Below are positions 36,109 through 45,869 of a stretch of 64,000 bases of DNA, piece by piece. The stretch's first letter is position 1; each line of letters starts with the position of its first letter. This stretch comes from Marmoricola sp. OAE513 (GTDB lineage Bacteria > Actinomycetota > Actinomycetes > Propionibacteriales > Nocardioidaceae): assembly GCF_040546585.1 (NCBI RefSeq), contig NZ_JBEPOC010000001.1, positions 2,108,001-2,172,000 of the forward strand, in the 5' to 3' direction. The notes beneath the pieces are model-generated. The model ran no database searches. It was not told the origin of the DNA and worked only from the letters and a program-made list of their open reading frames with translations. The translations under genes were made by a program, and so were the position numbers.

Positions 36109-36146
36109 CCCGTCGGGCTCGACGACCGGTCGTCGAGCCTGACGGG
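36109..36146. repeat. Extragenic palindromic repeat between sulfotransferase and SDR genes
   Basis: A 24-bp perfect palindrome (36116-36139, arms GGCTCGACGACC) extends to 38 bp with one mismatched pair. The half-site GCTCGACGACCGG recurs twice at 38177-38207, in the next gap of the same gene row. It looks like a dispersed extragenic repeat and could also form a hairpin in the mRNA. Confidence 0.6.
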
Positions 36147-36166
36147 ACGTGGTGACGGTTCTCTGC

Positions 36167-37009
36167 TCAGTCGTGGAATTCGCCGCAGTCGACGGTCAGC
36201 ATTTGACCGGTGACGGCGGAGGCCAGGTCGCTGGCCAGGAAGAGCGTGGCGCGGGCGACCTCTTCGGAGGAAGCCAGACGCTGCAGGTCGGTCGGGGCGG
36301 CCTTCTCGGCGTACACCTGCTCGTGGGTCTTGTTCTCGACAGCGCCGAGGAAGTCGAAGTAACCGCGGTTCACGTCCTCGTAGATGTACGACGGCGCGAC
36401 GCTGTTCACCCGGATGCCGCGCGGGCCGAGCTCGGTGGCCAGCGAGGACGCGAGGTGCTCCAGGGCGCCCTTGCTCAGCTTGTAGCCGGCGTACTCGGGC
36501 TGCGAGGAGAACGAGACGCAGGAGTTGAGCATGATGATCGAGCCCTTGGACTCCGAGAGTGCGTCGGCGAAGAGAGCCGAGAGGCGCAGCGGTGCGAAGA
36601 CGTTGGTCTCGTTGACCTTCGCCAGCGCCACCGGGTCGATCTGCGTGATCGGGTCCATCGGCGGGATGGTGAACGCGTTGTTGATGACGCAGTCGACGCG
36701 GCCGAAGGCCTCGAGGGTCTTGTCGCGCAGGTTGGCCCGCGACTCCTCGCTGCGCACGTCGGTGACGACCTTCGCGACCTTGACCCCGTAGCCCTCGCAC
36801 AGCTCGGCGATCTCGTCGAGACGCGACTCGGTTCGGCTCGCGATGACCAGGTCGGCGCCCATCTTGGCGGCCTCCTCGGCCAGGGACTTGCCCAGGCCGG
36901 GACCGATGCCCGAGATCACGATGACCTTGCCCTTCAGCAACGGGGCCGGGGTGTAGCGGTCCTCGATCGAGGTGTCGTGTGCTTCTGCGTAGCCAAGCTC
37001 GTTGCTCAA
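36167..37009 (-). CDS. SDR family oxidoreductase
   Basis: The protein has 280 residues from TTG 37009, which overlaps the upstream stop (TTGA) and has AAGGA eight bases before it. The Rossmann motif is SGIGPGLGKSLA (near residue 34), followed by NNA near 110. The catalytic Ser is in LNSCVS and the Tyr/Lys pair in YAGYKLSK. The C-terminal TGQMLTVDCGEFHD is the usual SDR ending. An NAD(P)-dependent alcohol/ketone oxidoreductase. The substrate is unknown, but the row (LLM, DUF1214, SDR, sulfotransferase) and the KstR-like box upstream suggest a hydrophobic ring compound. Confidence 0.85.
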   Translation of the reverse strand: MSNELGYAEAHDTSIEDRYTPAPLLKGKVIVISGIGPGLGKSLAEEAAKMGADLVIASRTESRLDEIAELCEGYGVKVAKVVTDVRSEESRANLRDKTLEAFGRVDCVINNAFTIPPMDPITQIDPVALAKVNETNVFAPLRLSALFADALSESKGSIIMLNSCVSFSSQPEYAGYKLSKGALEHLASSLATELGPRGIRVNSVAPSYIYEDVNRGYFDFLGAVENKTHEQVYAEKAAPTDLQRLASSEEVARATLFLASDLASAVTGQMLTVDCGEFHD

Positions 37010-38154
37010 GAGATCATCCTTCGTGCGATGCCGACCTGGCGGGCGGCGATTCGGGTGGAGTACTGCTCGGGGGTGACTCGGTTCGAGTCGTAGTACGGGA
37101 GGTGCTTCTCGATCTCGTCGAAGGCGACCAGCTCGACGGTCGGGCCGTCGTCGGCGGTCAGCTCGCGCTCGATGCGCTGCCAGCGCAGCATCATCACGCC
37201 CTTCGGGTGGTCGGTGGTGTCCAGCCAGTTGGCGATGCCGGGGTTCTTCGTCGACACGACGTAGCGGAACTTGCCGTCGGGGTCCGCCTGGGACTGCGCC
37301 TTGGTGAGCGACGACTGGTAGTGCTCGTAGTCGGTGGAGACGTACCACTTCGAGCCGATCTGGATCGCGTAGTAGTCGCAGTGCGGTACCGGCACCGTGA
37401 TCACCAGGGCCTGGTCGTCGCTGAGCTCGTAGTGCCCCAGGGAGGAGAACTGCGACGCGAGCCCGCCGGGAGTCGACTTGGGCGCCGTCAGGGTGTTGAC
37501 CGGCTCCTTGTAGGTGAACCACTCGGGGAACGCGAACCAGGTCTTGATCTTGCCCAGCAGCATCTTCGCCGCGACGCCGTACCGCTTGGAGACGTTGTCC
37601 ATCGAGAACGGCTCGCGCGGGACGCCGGCGGTGTCGAGCCGCTGCAGCCGCAGGGTGCCGCGTGTCTCGGTGTTCCAGTCGTTGAACACCTCGCGGATGA
37701 TCAGCGTCGCGCCCTTCTTCAGGCCGAGCTCCGGACCGAACTTCCAGGAGAACGAACCGTCCTCCGCGATGTCCAGTTCGCGGTCGTCGAACGCCGCCAC
37801 GCTGGTGGGCGCGCCCTCGGGCGAGTAGTTGCCGTCCATGATCTGGAAGGACAGGTCCGCCGCGGTGCCGCGCACGCCGGAGAGCTCGTAGGAGGCTCCC
37901 TCGGTCAGGTAGGCGTTGAAGTAGATCGCGTCGGGGTTGTCCAGACCCTGCCGGGCGTACTGGTGCGTGGGGTTGACCAGCACCGGGTGCACGAGGTCGT
38001 AGTCGAAGGCCATCTGCAGCGAGGACCGGATGCTGCCGGCGAGGTAGTCGTACCCCTCGGCGCGCTCCTGCTCGGAGATCTCGAACGGCGGGTTCGCGAT
38101 CAGCTGCTCGGCCTCGGCGACGGCATCGGAGAAGACCTTCGTAACGTCAGCCAT
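37006..38154 (-). CDS. DUF1214 domain protein
   Basis: The protein has 382 residues from ATG 38154; GTG codons three and four positions earlier are alternatives. It has no signal peptide or membrane segment. The body matches DUF1214-type proteins (SYELSGVRGTAADLSFQIMD, NDWNTETRGTLRLQRLD) and the C-terminal half is beta-rich with several Trp/Tyr. Such proteins occur beside SDRs and sulfotransferases in actinobacterial catabolic clusters, but their activity is not known. Its stop overlaps the SDR start, so the two are translationally coupled. Confidence 0.65.
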   Translation of the reverse strand: MADVTKVFSDAVAEAEQLIANPPFEISEQERAEGYDYLAGSIRSSLQMAFDYDLVHPVLVNPTHQYARQGLDNPDAIYFNAYLTEGASYELSGVRGTAADLSFQIMDGNYSPEGAPTSVAAFDDRELDIAEDGSFSWKFGPELGLKKGATLIIREVFNDWNTETRGTLRLQRLDTAGVPREPFSMDNVSKRYGVAAKMLLGKIKTWFAFPEWFTYKEPVNTLTAPKSTPGGLASQFSSLGHYELSDDQALVITVPVPHCDYYAIQIGSKWYVSTDYEHYQSSLTKAQSQADPDGKFRYVVSTKNPGIANWLDTTDHPKGVMMLRWQRIERELTADDGPTVELVAFDEIEKHLPYYDSNRVTPEQYSTRIAARQVGIARRMIS

Positions 38155-38176
38155 TCCGGTCACCACGTCTCGACAA

Positions 38177-38207
38177 GCTCGACGACCGGGTGCGGCTCGA
38201 CGACCGG
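38177..38207. repeat. Two copies of GCTCGACGACCGG between LLM and DUF1214 genes
   Basis: The 13-mer occurs at 38177-38189 and 38195-38207, 18 bp apart, preceded by TCTCGACAA. The same 13-mer forms half of the palindrome at 36109-36146. It occupies most of the 58-bp gap, which otherwise has nothing recognisable. Confidence 0.6.
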
Positions 38208-38212
38208 ACGCG

Positions 38213-39097
38213 TCACAGCGACACCTTGCTGATGATGTCCTCGGCGTACCGGTTGATGTTGTCTATCTTGGTCTGCAGCGGCTCGGTGTCCGGTCCCATG
38301 ATGTAGGGCACCCGGAAGCCGACGATCGCGTCGGTGACGCCCTTGTCCTCCAGGCGCTTGATGCCGTCCACGGTGTAGGCGTCGTAGGAGATCACGTGGA
38401 TCTCGAACTCGTCGGGACCGCGGGTGTCACCTTCCTCCTTGCGGATCTCGGCCAGACGGGTCAGCAACCTGTCGAGCTCCTCGCCGTCGCCACCGGCGTG
38501 CATCCAGCCGTCGCCCTTGACGACGGCCCGGCGCAGGGCGGCGTCAGCGTGCCCGCCGACCAGCACCGGGATGGGCTCGGTCGGGGCCGGGCACTGCTTG
38601 AGCGACTGGATGTCGTAGAACTCGCCGTGGTACTCGAAGAACTCGCCGCTGGTCAGGCCGCGCAGGATGTCGATGCACTCGTCGAGGCGCTTGCCGCGCC
38701 GCGCCCACGGGACGCCCAGGGCCTCGAAGTCCTCGGGCCACGGCGAGATGCCGACGCCGAGTCCGAGCCGGTTGTTCGACAGGAAGGCGAGGCTGCTCGC
38801 CTGCTTGGCCGTGAGGACCGGCGGCCGGATCGGCATCTTCAGGACGAACGGCGTCAGCCGCAGCTTCTCGGTCACCGCGAAGATGTGCGCGCAGAGGATC
38901 ATCGTCTCGATGAACTCCTTGCCCTCGAGGAACTCCCGGTCACCGGTGTCGGTGTAGGGGTACTTCGAGTCGGACTCCTGCGGGTAGATCAGGGAGTCGG
39001 CAATCGTCATCGAGGTGTAGCCGGCTGCTTCGCAGGCCTGAGCCATCGGCGCCCAGTACTCGGTCTTCGTCATGCCTTCGGCAAAGGAGAATCGCAT
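38213..39097 (-). CDS. LLM class F420-dependent oxidoreductase
   Basis: This 294-residue flavin/F420 oxidoreductase is of the luciferase-like TIM-barrel family. It begins MRFSFAEGMTKTEYW and has the RLGLGVGISPWPEDFEALG segment and VLVGGHADAALRRAV near residue 178, as in TIGR03619-like proteins. F420 use is inferred from family type, because the residues that bind the cofactor cannot be separated from FMN by eye. It is the first gene of the minus-strand row and starts 11 bp from a KstR-like box shared with the SnoaL-like gene. Confidence 0.8.
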   Translation of the reverse strand: MRFSFAEGMTKTEYWAPMAQACEAAGYTSMTIADSLIYPQESDSKYPYTDTGDREFLEGKEFIETMILCAHIFAVTEKLRLTPFVLKMPIRPPVLTAKQASSLAFLSNNRLGLGVGISPWPEDFEALGVPWARRGKRLDECIDILRGLTSGEFFEYHGEFYDIQSLKQCPAPTEPIPVLVGGHADAALRRAVVKGDGWMHAGGDGEELDRLLTRLAEIRKEEGDTRGPDEFEIHVISYDAYTVDGIKRLEDKGVTDAIVGFRVPYIMGPDTEPLQTKIDNINRYAEDIISKVSL

Positions 39098-39106
39098 CCC
39101 GCAAGA

Positions 39107-39122
39107 CTAGAACGTGTTCCAG
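39107..39122. promoter_or_regulatory. KstR-like operator in the LLM / SnoaL divergent promoter
   Basis: CTAGAACGTGTTCCAG fits the published KstR pattern TnnAACnnGTTnnA exactly (39108-39121) and is palindromic except for one pair. KstR is a TetR-family repressor of cholesterol and steroid catabolism in actinobacteria. The regulator is not encoded in this window, so only the site supports the link. Confidence 0.6.
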
Positions 39123-39201
39123 TTTCATGGCTAGAGTGATCAAGCAGTCAAGGAGGGCTTTTTTCTGAAGGCGCCTCTCGATCGACATCCAGGAGCGCAG
39201 C

Positions 39202-39642
39202 ATGGAATTGCAGGACATCCTCGACCGCACCGAGATCCGTGACGCGATCACGAACTACACGTTCGGCATCGACCTCGCCGAGTGGGACCGCCTCGACAAG
39301 GTGTTCACGCCGGATGCCGCGATCAACTACGTCGAGTCCGGTGGCATCGAGGCGACGTTCGCCGAGGTGAAGCCCTGGCTGATCGAGAACCTCGCCGTGG
39401 CGCCCAGCCGCGTGCACATGATCGGACAGATCGACTACGAGCACCTCGACGGCGGAGAGGTCCAGGCCAACGCGTACTTCCACAACCCGATGACGTTCGA
39501 CTTCGGCCCGGACTCCAAGTTCCCCGTCGAGGTGACCGGCATCTACCGGCACACCTTCACCCGCACCGAGGCCGGCTGGCGCTCGCGCAAGCTGCACGAG
39601 ACCGTGCTCTGGCGCCGCGGTTTCGAAGCGCTCGGTATGTGA
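39202..39642 (+). CDS. SnoaL-like / NTF2-fold protein
   Basis: A 146-residue cone-shaped alpha+beta domain. It opens with the helix ELQDILDRTEIRDAITNYTFGID and continues with WDRLDKVFTPDAAINY, the typical SnoaL_4 start, and ends with strands around VTGIYRHTFTRTEAGWR. AGGAG lies six bases before the ATG. The fold can host isomerase, dehydratase or cyclase activity, or only bind a ligand. It is divergent from the LLM gene across the KstR-like box and is followed 21 bp later by a deazaflavin-type reductase. Confidence 0.75.
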   Translation: MELQDILDRTEIRDAITNYTFGIDLAEWDRLDKVFTPDAAINYVESGGIEATFAEVKPWLIENLAVAPSRVHMIGQIDYEHLDGGEVQANAYFHNPMTFDFGPDSKFPVEVTGIYRHTFTRTEAGWRSRKLHETVLWRRGFEALGM

Positions 39643-39663
39643 CCCGGTCGTTCGAGCGCGCCG

Positions 39664-40137
39664 ATGGACAAGAAGCCGAAGGGTCTCGACGACCCCGGGA
39701 CCGTGAAGTTCATGAAGGTCATGGCCGCCGCGAACGTCTGGCTGTTCAAGCGCACGGGCGGGCGCCTGGGTTCGCACTGGCGGATCGGCGCGGGATTCCG
39801 GAACCCCGTCCCCATCTGCCTGGTCGAGCACACCGGGCGCAAGACCGGCCTGCCGCGGACCACCCCGCTGGTCTACCTCCGCGACGGCGACCGGGTGGTC
39901 GTGGTCGCGTCGCAGGCGGGTCGGCCGGAGAACCCGATGTGGTTCCTCAACGTCACCGCCGATCCCGAGGTCGTCGTGCAGACGGGACGCGACCGGGTAC
40001 CGATGAGGGCGCACGTGGCCGACGCCGACGAGCGTGCCGTGCTCTGGCCGAAGCTGGTCGACCTCTACCCGGACTACGACAGCTACCAGTCGTGGACCGA
40101 GCGGGTCATCCCGGTGGTCGTGCTCGAACCTCGGTAG
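39664..40137 (+). CDS. Nitroreductase family deazaflavin (F420)-dependent oxidoreductase
   Basis: This 157-residue split-barrel protein is of the Ddn/TIGR00026 type. The segment PICLVEHTGRKTGLPRTTPLVYL is the F420-binding signature. GRPENPMWFLNVTADPEV and the C-terminal YQSWTERVIPVVVLEP complete the fold. Members reduce quinones or nitro compounds with F420H2. It lies 21 bp after the SnoaL-like gene and is probably co-transcribed from the KstR-like promoter. Confidence 0.85.
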   Translation: MDKKPKGLDDPGTVKFMKVMAAANVWLFKRTGGRLGSHWRIGAGFRNPVPICLVEHTGRKTGLPRTTPLVYLRDGDRVVVVASQAGRPENPMWFLNVTADPEVVVQTGRDRVPMRAHVADADERAVLWPKLVDLYPDYDSYQSWTERVIPVVVLEPR

Positions 40138-40210
40138 CGGGTGTGGGGCATGTCTCGTTGTCCACAGCGGGGCGCGCGGGCTCTGGTGCCGGGACCCTAT
40201 TCTGGAGGGC

Positions 40211-40771
40211 GTGAGTGACCACCAGACCGAGGAGGACCGCCAGCAGGAGGTCCTCGCCGCCGTCCTGAAGTTCCTGGGCATCGCCCTGGCGATCGGCCTC
40301 TTCATCGGTCTGACCACCATGTTCGTGGTGAAGTCGCTCGACCTGAACTCCACCGACGACGACCCGTTCTCCGGCCCGGGCAGCACCGGCACGATCGCGC
40401 CGCTGCCGACCACGGCGCTCACCGACCCGGCCGCCACCGACGAGCCCACCGACCTCCCCACCGACGAACCGTCGGACCTGCCGACGCTTCCCCCCGAGGA
40501 CGGCGATCTGGTCCTGCACATCTCGCCCGCGACGGTCGGCGAGATGGAGCGGGTGAACCTCACCGGTGAGTACGCCGGGCAGGACAACGTCTCACTGCTC
40601 GTCCAGCGTTTCGAGGACGGTGAGTGGGTCGACTTCGGCGTCCAGCTCCAGGTGAACCTCGGTTCCTTCGCCACCTACGTGCAGACCAGCCGCGAGGGTG
40701 AGAACAAGTTCCGGGTCTACGACCCGGCGAACGACACCACGTCGAACGAGGTGTCGGTCACCGTCGACTGA
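40211..40771 (+). CDS. Membrane-anchored extracellular protein of unknown function
   Basis: The protein has 186 residues from GTG 40211, with GGAGG just upstream. An N-terminal single membrane helix covers residues about 17-40. A Thr/Asp/Pro-rich spacer (TDEPTDLPTDEPSD) leads to a beta-sandwich of about 85 residues (LVLHISPATVGEMERVNLTGEYAG...NKFRVYDPAND), which looks like an Ig/bacterial surface domain. The helix has no lipobox. It may be a small surface-exposed protein; I do not recognise a named family. Confidence 0.55.
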   Translation: MSDHQTEEDRQQEVLAAVLKFLGIALAIGLFIGLTTMFVVKSLDLNSTDDDPFSGPGSTGTIAPLPTTALTDPAATDEPTDLPTDEPSDLPTLPPEDGDLVLHISPATVGEMERVNLTGEYAGQDNVSLLVQRFEDGEWVDFGVQLQVNLGSFATYVQTSREGENKFRVYDPANDTTSNEVSVTVD

Positions 40772-40777
40772 TCGGGC

Positions 40778-41635
40778 TCAGCTGGGGATCCAGTCGAACG
40801 TGCTCGGGTTCGGTCCGCGGCGACCGCCCTCGCCCTTGTCCAGGGCCGTGATCGCGGCGACGTCGTCGGCGCCGAGCTCGAAGTCGAAGATCGCTGCGTT
40901 CTCGCGCATCCGCTCCGGCGAGAGCGTCTTGGGGAAGACGATGTCGCCGCGCTGGACGTGCCAGCGCAGGGTCACCTGCGAGGGCGTCCGGCCGAGCTTG
41001 TCCGCGATCGCGGTGATGGTCGGGTCGTCCAGCACGGCTCCCTGGGCGATCGGGGACCACGCCTCGGTGAGGATGCCGGCGGCCTCGCCGGCGGCGCGCA
41101 CGGTCTCGTTGCCGAAGTAGGGGTGCACCTCGATCTGGTTCACGGCCGGCACGACGGAGGTCTCGGCGGCCAGGCGGGCGAGGTGGTCGACCTGGAAGTT
41201 CGACACCCCGATCGAGCGCGCGCGGCCGTCGGCGGCGAACTCGATGAGCGTGTTCCAGGTGGAGACGAAGTCGCCGTCGTACTGCGTCGGCAGCGGCCAG
41301 TGGATCAGGAACAGGTCGACCTGGTCGAGACCGAGCTTCTCCAGGGACGTCTCGAACGCCGCTCGGGCGTCGTCGGGCCGGTGGAAGCCGTTGTTGAGCT
41401 TGGTGGTGATGTAGACGTCGTCGCGGGCGAGACCCGATTCCCGGATCGCCTTCCCGACTCCCTCCTCGTTGCCGTACATCTGCGCGGTGTCGATGTGCCG
41501 GTAGCCGGCCTCGAACGCGTCGAGGGTGACCTTCGCGGTGTCGGCCGGAGGCACCTGGAAAACACCGAAGCCGAGCTGCGGGATGGTGTGGCCGTCGTTC
41601 AGGGTCAGGTTCGGTACGGAAGTCATGTCAGGCAT
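40778..41635 (-). CDS. Aldo/keto reductase
   Basis: This 285-residue NADPH-dependent reductase has the AKR TIM barrel. The signature GYRHIDTAQMYGNEEGVG contains catalytic Asp and Tyr. Lys is in VYITTKLNN and His in LFLIHWPLP. The cofactor-phosphate motif is FPKTLSPERMREN. It would reduce aldehydes or ketones. ATG 41635 and ATG 41626 are both possible, neither with a strong ribosome site. TGTCA-TGCC-TGACA overlaps the start region and may be an operator. The EamA gene ends 13 bp upstream on the same strand. Confidence 0.9.
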   Translation of the reverse strand: MPDMTSVPNLTLNDGHTIPQLGFGVFQVPPADTAKVTLDAFEAGYRHIDTAQMYGNEEGVGKAIRESGLARDDVYITTKLNNGFHRPDDARAAFETSLEKLGLDQVDLFLIHWPLPTQYDGDFVSTWNTLIEFAADGRARSIGVSNFQVDHLARLAAETSVVPAVNQIEVHPYFGNETVRAAGEAAGILTEAWSPIAQGAVLDDPTITAIADKLGRTPSQVTLRWHVQRGDIVFPKTLSPERMRENAAIFDFELGADDVAAITALDKGEGGRRGPNPSTFDWIPS

Positions 41636-41647
41636 GACAACACGCGG

Positions 41648-42592
41648 CTAGCGGGTATTCCCGGCAACCACCGCGGCCGCCGGCGAAGCGACGGGCACAA
41701 GGGGCCGCGTCAGGCGCTGTCCGGCGACCACGCCGCCGAGCACCAGTGCCATCCCGAGCGCCTGGGTCGGGCCGAACGCCTCGGAGGCGAAGGCGATGCC
41801 GAGCAGGGTCCCGACGACCGGGTTGACGAGGCCGATCAGCGAGGCCGCGCCGGCCGGCATCCGGGAGAGTCCGCGGAACCAGCAGAAGTAGGCGAGCCCG
41901 GTCCCGGCGATCGCGATCCAGGAGAACCCGAGGACGGCTCGGCCGTCGATCGCCGGAGGAGCGCCCTCGACGACCAGGCCGATCGGCAGCAGCGCGAGGC
42001 CGCCCACGACGAGCTGCCAGGAGACCAGGGTGAGCATCCCGACTCCCTCCGGTGACTTCGTCGTGACGGGAGCAGGCCAGCGCTTGATCAGCACGAACCC
42101 GAGGCCGGAGACCAGCACCGAGCCGAACGCCGCCGCCAGGCCGAGGCCGTCGACGTGGCCGGGACTGCGCAGCACGAGGAGCGCGACGCCGACCAGGCCG
42201 ACGAGGGCGGCGCCGACCCGGACTCCGGCAGGCCGTTCGCCGATCAGCGGCCAGGCCAGCGCCATGACAGCGAGCGGCGAGGTGGCTTGGAGCGTAGCCG
42301 CCAGGCCGCCGGGCAGGTGGTACGCGGACAGGAAGATCAGCGGGAAGAAGAGGCCGATGTTGCACAGCCCGAGGACGACCGCCCGCAGTCGCCAGCCCCG
42401 CGGCGGCAGCTGCCGCACGAACGCGAGCAGCACCAGGCCGACGGGGAGTGCGCGGACGGTGGCGGCGAACAGCGGCCGGTCCGGCGGCAGGAAGTTCTCG
42501 GTGACGATGTACGTCGATCCCCACGCCAGCGGTGCGACCGCGGTGAGCAGGACGGTGCCGAGGGAGTAACCTGCTGAGGATTTAGTTTCCAT
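41648..42592 (-). CDS. EamA family (DMT) transporter
   Basis: This 314-residue protein has ten predicted membrane helices in two EamA halves. The first begins LAWGSTYIVTENFLPPDRP and the second has GFSWIAIAGTGLAYFCWFRGL. Such proteins export amino acids or other small metabolites. ATG 42592 is used here; in-frame ATG 42601 is equally possible. ATG 42592 sits inside one of two tandem palindromes, so a repressor bound there would block transcription directly. The divergent MarR gene is the obvious repressor. Confidence 0.75.
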   Translation of the reverse strand: METKSSAGYSLGTVLLTAVAPLAWGSTYIVTENFLPPDRPLFAATVRALPVGLVLLAFVRQLPPRGWRLRAVVLGLCNIGLFFPLIFLSAYHLPGGLAATLQATSPLAVMALAWPLIGERPAGVRVGAALVGLVGVALLVLRSPGHVDGLGLAAAFGSVLVSGLGFVLIKRWPAPVTTKSPEGVGMLTLVSWQLVVGGLALLPIGLVVEGAPPAIDGRAVLGFSWIAIAGTGLAYFCWFRGLSRMPAGAASLIGLVNPVVGTLLGIAFASEAFGPTQALGMALVLGGVVAGQRLTRPLVPVASPAAAVVAGNTR

Positions 42593-42618
42593 GGAAAACA
42601 TAATAGTTTCCATGGAAG
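42586..42618. promoter_or_regulatory. Tandem palindromes, likely MarR operator
   Basis: TTTCCATGGAAA (42586-42597, perfect) and TTTCCATGGAAG (42607-42618) begin exactly 21 bp apart, two helical turns, so two dimers could bind on one face. They lie between the divergent EamA and MarR genes and are AT-rich against the background. Confidence 0.65.
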
Positions 42619-42631
42619 ATAAGATCAAGGC

Positions 42632-43150
42632 ATGAGTCGCGAGAACCTCGAGGACGGCGTGGACCGGATCATGGGGCAGTGGGCCGTCGAGCGCCCAGAT
42701 CTCGACCCCTCGCCGATGGGCGTGGTCGGTCGGATCCACCGCGCAGCCGAGCTGCTCGACATCGGCTTGCGACCGCCGTTCGCCGAGGAGGGTCTGAGCC
42801 ACGGCGACTTCGACGTCCTCGCCTCGCTGCGCCGGGCGGGCGCGCCGTACCGGCTCTCCGCGACGGGCCTGACCGCGACGATGGTCGTCACCTCGGGCGC
42901 GGTGACCAAGCGGGTGGACCGCCTGGTGGCCGCGGGCCTGGTGACCCGCACGATCGCGGAGCACGACGGACGTGGCCGGCTGATCGAGCTCACGCGCCGC
43001 GGGCTCGAGGTCACCGACCGTCTGGTCGCCAAGCACTGGGCCAACGAGGACCGGCTGCTGGGGGGGCTGTCGCGCGCCGAGCGGGACCAGCTCGCGGGGC
43101 TGCTGCGCAAGCTGCTGGTCGGCCTGGAGAGCGCCGCCGGGTCGCGCTGA
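42632..43150 (+). CDS. MarR family transcriptional regulator
   Basis: This 172-residue winged-helix protein has the recognition helix in LSATGLTATMVVTSGAVTKRVDRL and the wing in HDGRGRLIELTRRGLEVTD, standard for MarR. Long N- and C-terminal helices form the dimer. It is divergent from the EamA transporter, and tandem palindromes 14 bp upstream of its start overlap the transporter start. I infer it represses both genes until a small molecule is bound. Confidence 0.85.
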   Translation: MSRENLEDGVDRIMGQWAVERPDLDPSPMGVVGRIHRAAELLDIGLRPPFAEEGLSHGDFDVLASLRRAGAPYRLSATGLTATMVVTSGAVTKRVDRLVAAGLVTRTIAEHDGRGRLIELTRRGLEVTDRLVAKHWANEDRLLGGLSRAERDQLAGLLRKLLVGLESAAGSR

Positions 43151-43210
43151 AGATTCTTCGGGAACGTGGAACAAATCCCGCGGGGACCTGCGTTGTGACC
43201 CCTGACAAGA

Positions 43211-43231
43211 GTTGAGTTGAATCCACTCAAC
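43211..43231. promoter_or_regulatory. HAIR operator for HspR in the dnaK promoter
   Basis: GTTGAGT, seven bases, then ACTCAAC matches the HspR inverted repeat (CTTGAGT-N7-ACTCAAG). It lies 104 bp upstream of dnaK. The operon ends with hspR, giving the usual feedback loop. Confidence 0.85.
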
Positions 43232-43334
43232 TTATTTGCCAAACTGGAGGACGCGGCGCACGATGGGCGGCGCAATCCCAGACTTTGGAAACCAGCGCCC
43301 GGAGAACCCGGGCTCACCACGGAGGTAACCCAAC

Positions 43335-45184
<1,850 letters not shown>

Positions 45185-45188
<4 letters not shown>

Positions 45189-45799
45189 CCGAGACGCCGT
45201 CGACCCCTGAGCCGGAGGAGACTCCGGCTCAGGGGGCCGACGACCTAGAGGTCACCGTGCCCGACGACATCTCCGGCATCGACAACTTCATCGAGGAGGG
45301 CAACCCCCTCGAGCCGTCGGACCTGCTCGAAGACGGCGGGGTGGCGGATGCGGCCCCGGCTGACCCGCTCACTGCGGCACAGCAGGAGGCGGCCGAGCGC
45401 ACCGCCGACCTGCAGCGGCTGCAGGCGGAGTTCCTCAACTACAAGCGCCGGGTCGACCGCGACCGCGACCTGGTCCGGGAGAACGCCGTGTTCGCGGTGC
45501 TCACCCCGATGCTGGACGTGCTCGACAACATCGATCGGGCCCGCGAGGCGGGCGAGGTCGAGGGCGGGTTCAAGGGCGTTGCGGAGCAGCTCGAGCGGAT
45601 CGTGGCCGGCCTCGGGCTGGTCCGGTTCGGCGAGCCGGGCGACGCGTTCGACCCTGCGCTGCACGAGGCGCTGTCCCACGTCGGGACGAGTGCCGAGGTG
45701 TCGGTGCAGACCTGTCAGCTGATCGCCAAGGCCGGCTACAAGATCGGCGACCGGGTCGTGCGTGCTGCGCAGGTCCTGGTGGTCGACCCGGAGGCGTAG
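45185..45799 (+). CDS. grpE: Nucleotide exchange factor GrpE
   Basis: This 204-residue partner of DnaK releases ADP. The acidic, Pro-rich N terminus (residues 1-60) is followed by the long dimer helix ([25 protein letters not shown]) and the four-helix/beta-wing domain around [15 protein letters not shown]. The C-terminal [17 protein letters not shown] is the family signature. GTG 45185 overlaps the dnaK stop. A palindromic repeat lies in the gap before dnaJ. Confidence 0.95.
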
Positions 45800-45808
45800 C
45801 CCCCACCG

Positions 45809-45847
45809 GGTTTCGAGGCAGGACTTCGTCCTGCACCTCAACCAACC
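45809..45847. repeat. Extragenic palindromic repeat between grpE and dnaJ
   Basis: The element starts GGTTTCGAGG, has a 5-bp stem AGGAC-TTC-GTCCT in the middle, and ends CCTCAACC. Elements with GGTTTCGAG...CTCAACC ends are, as I recall, scattered in intergenic DNA of Nocardioides-type genomes. It fills most of the 70-bp gap ahead of the dnaJ ribosome site and may fold in the mRNA. Confidence 0.55.
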
Positions 45848-45869
45848 TTCACCACTGAGAGGAGGGGTG

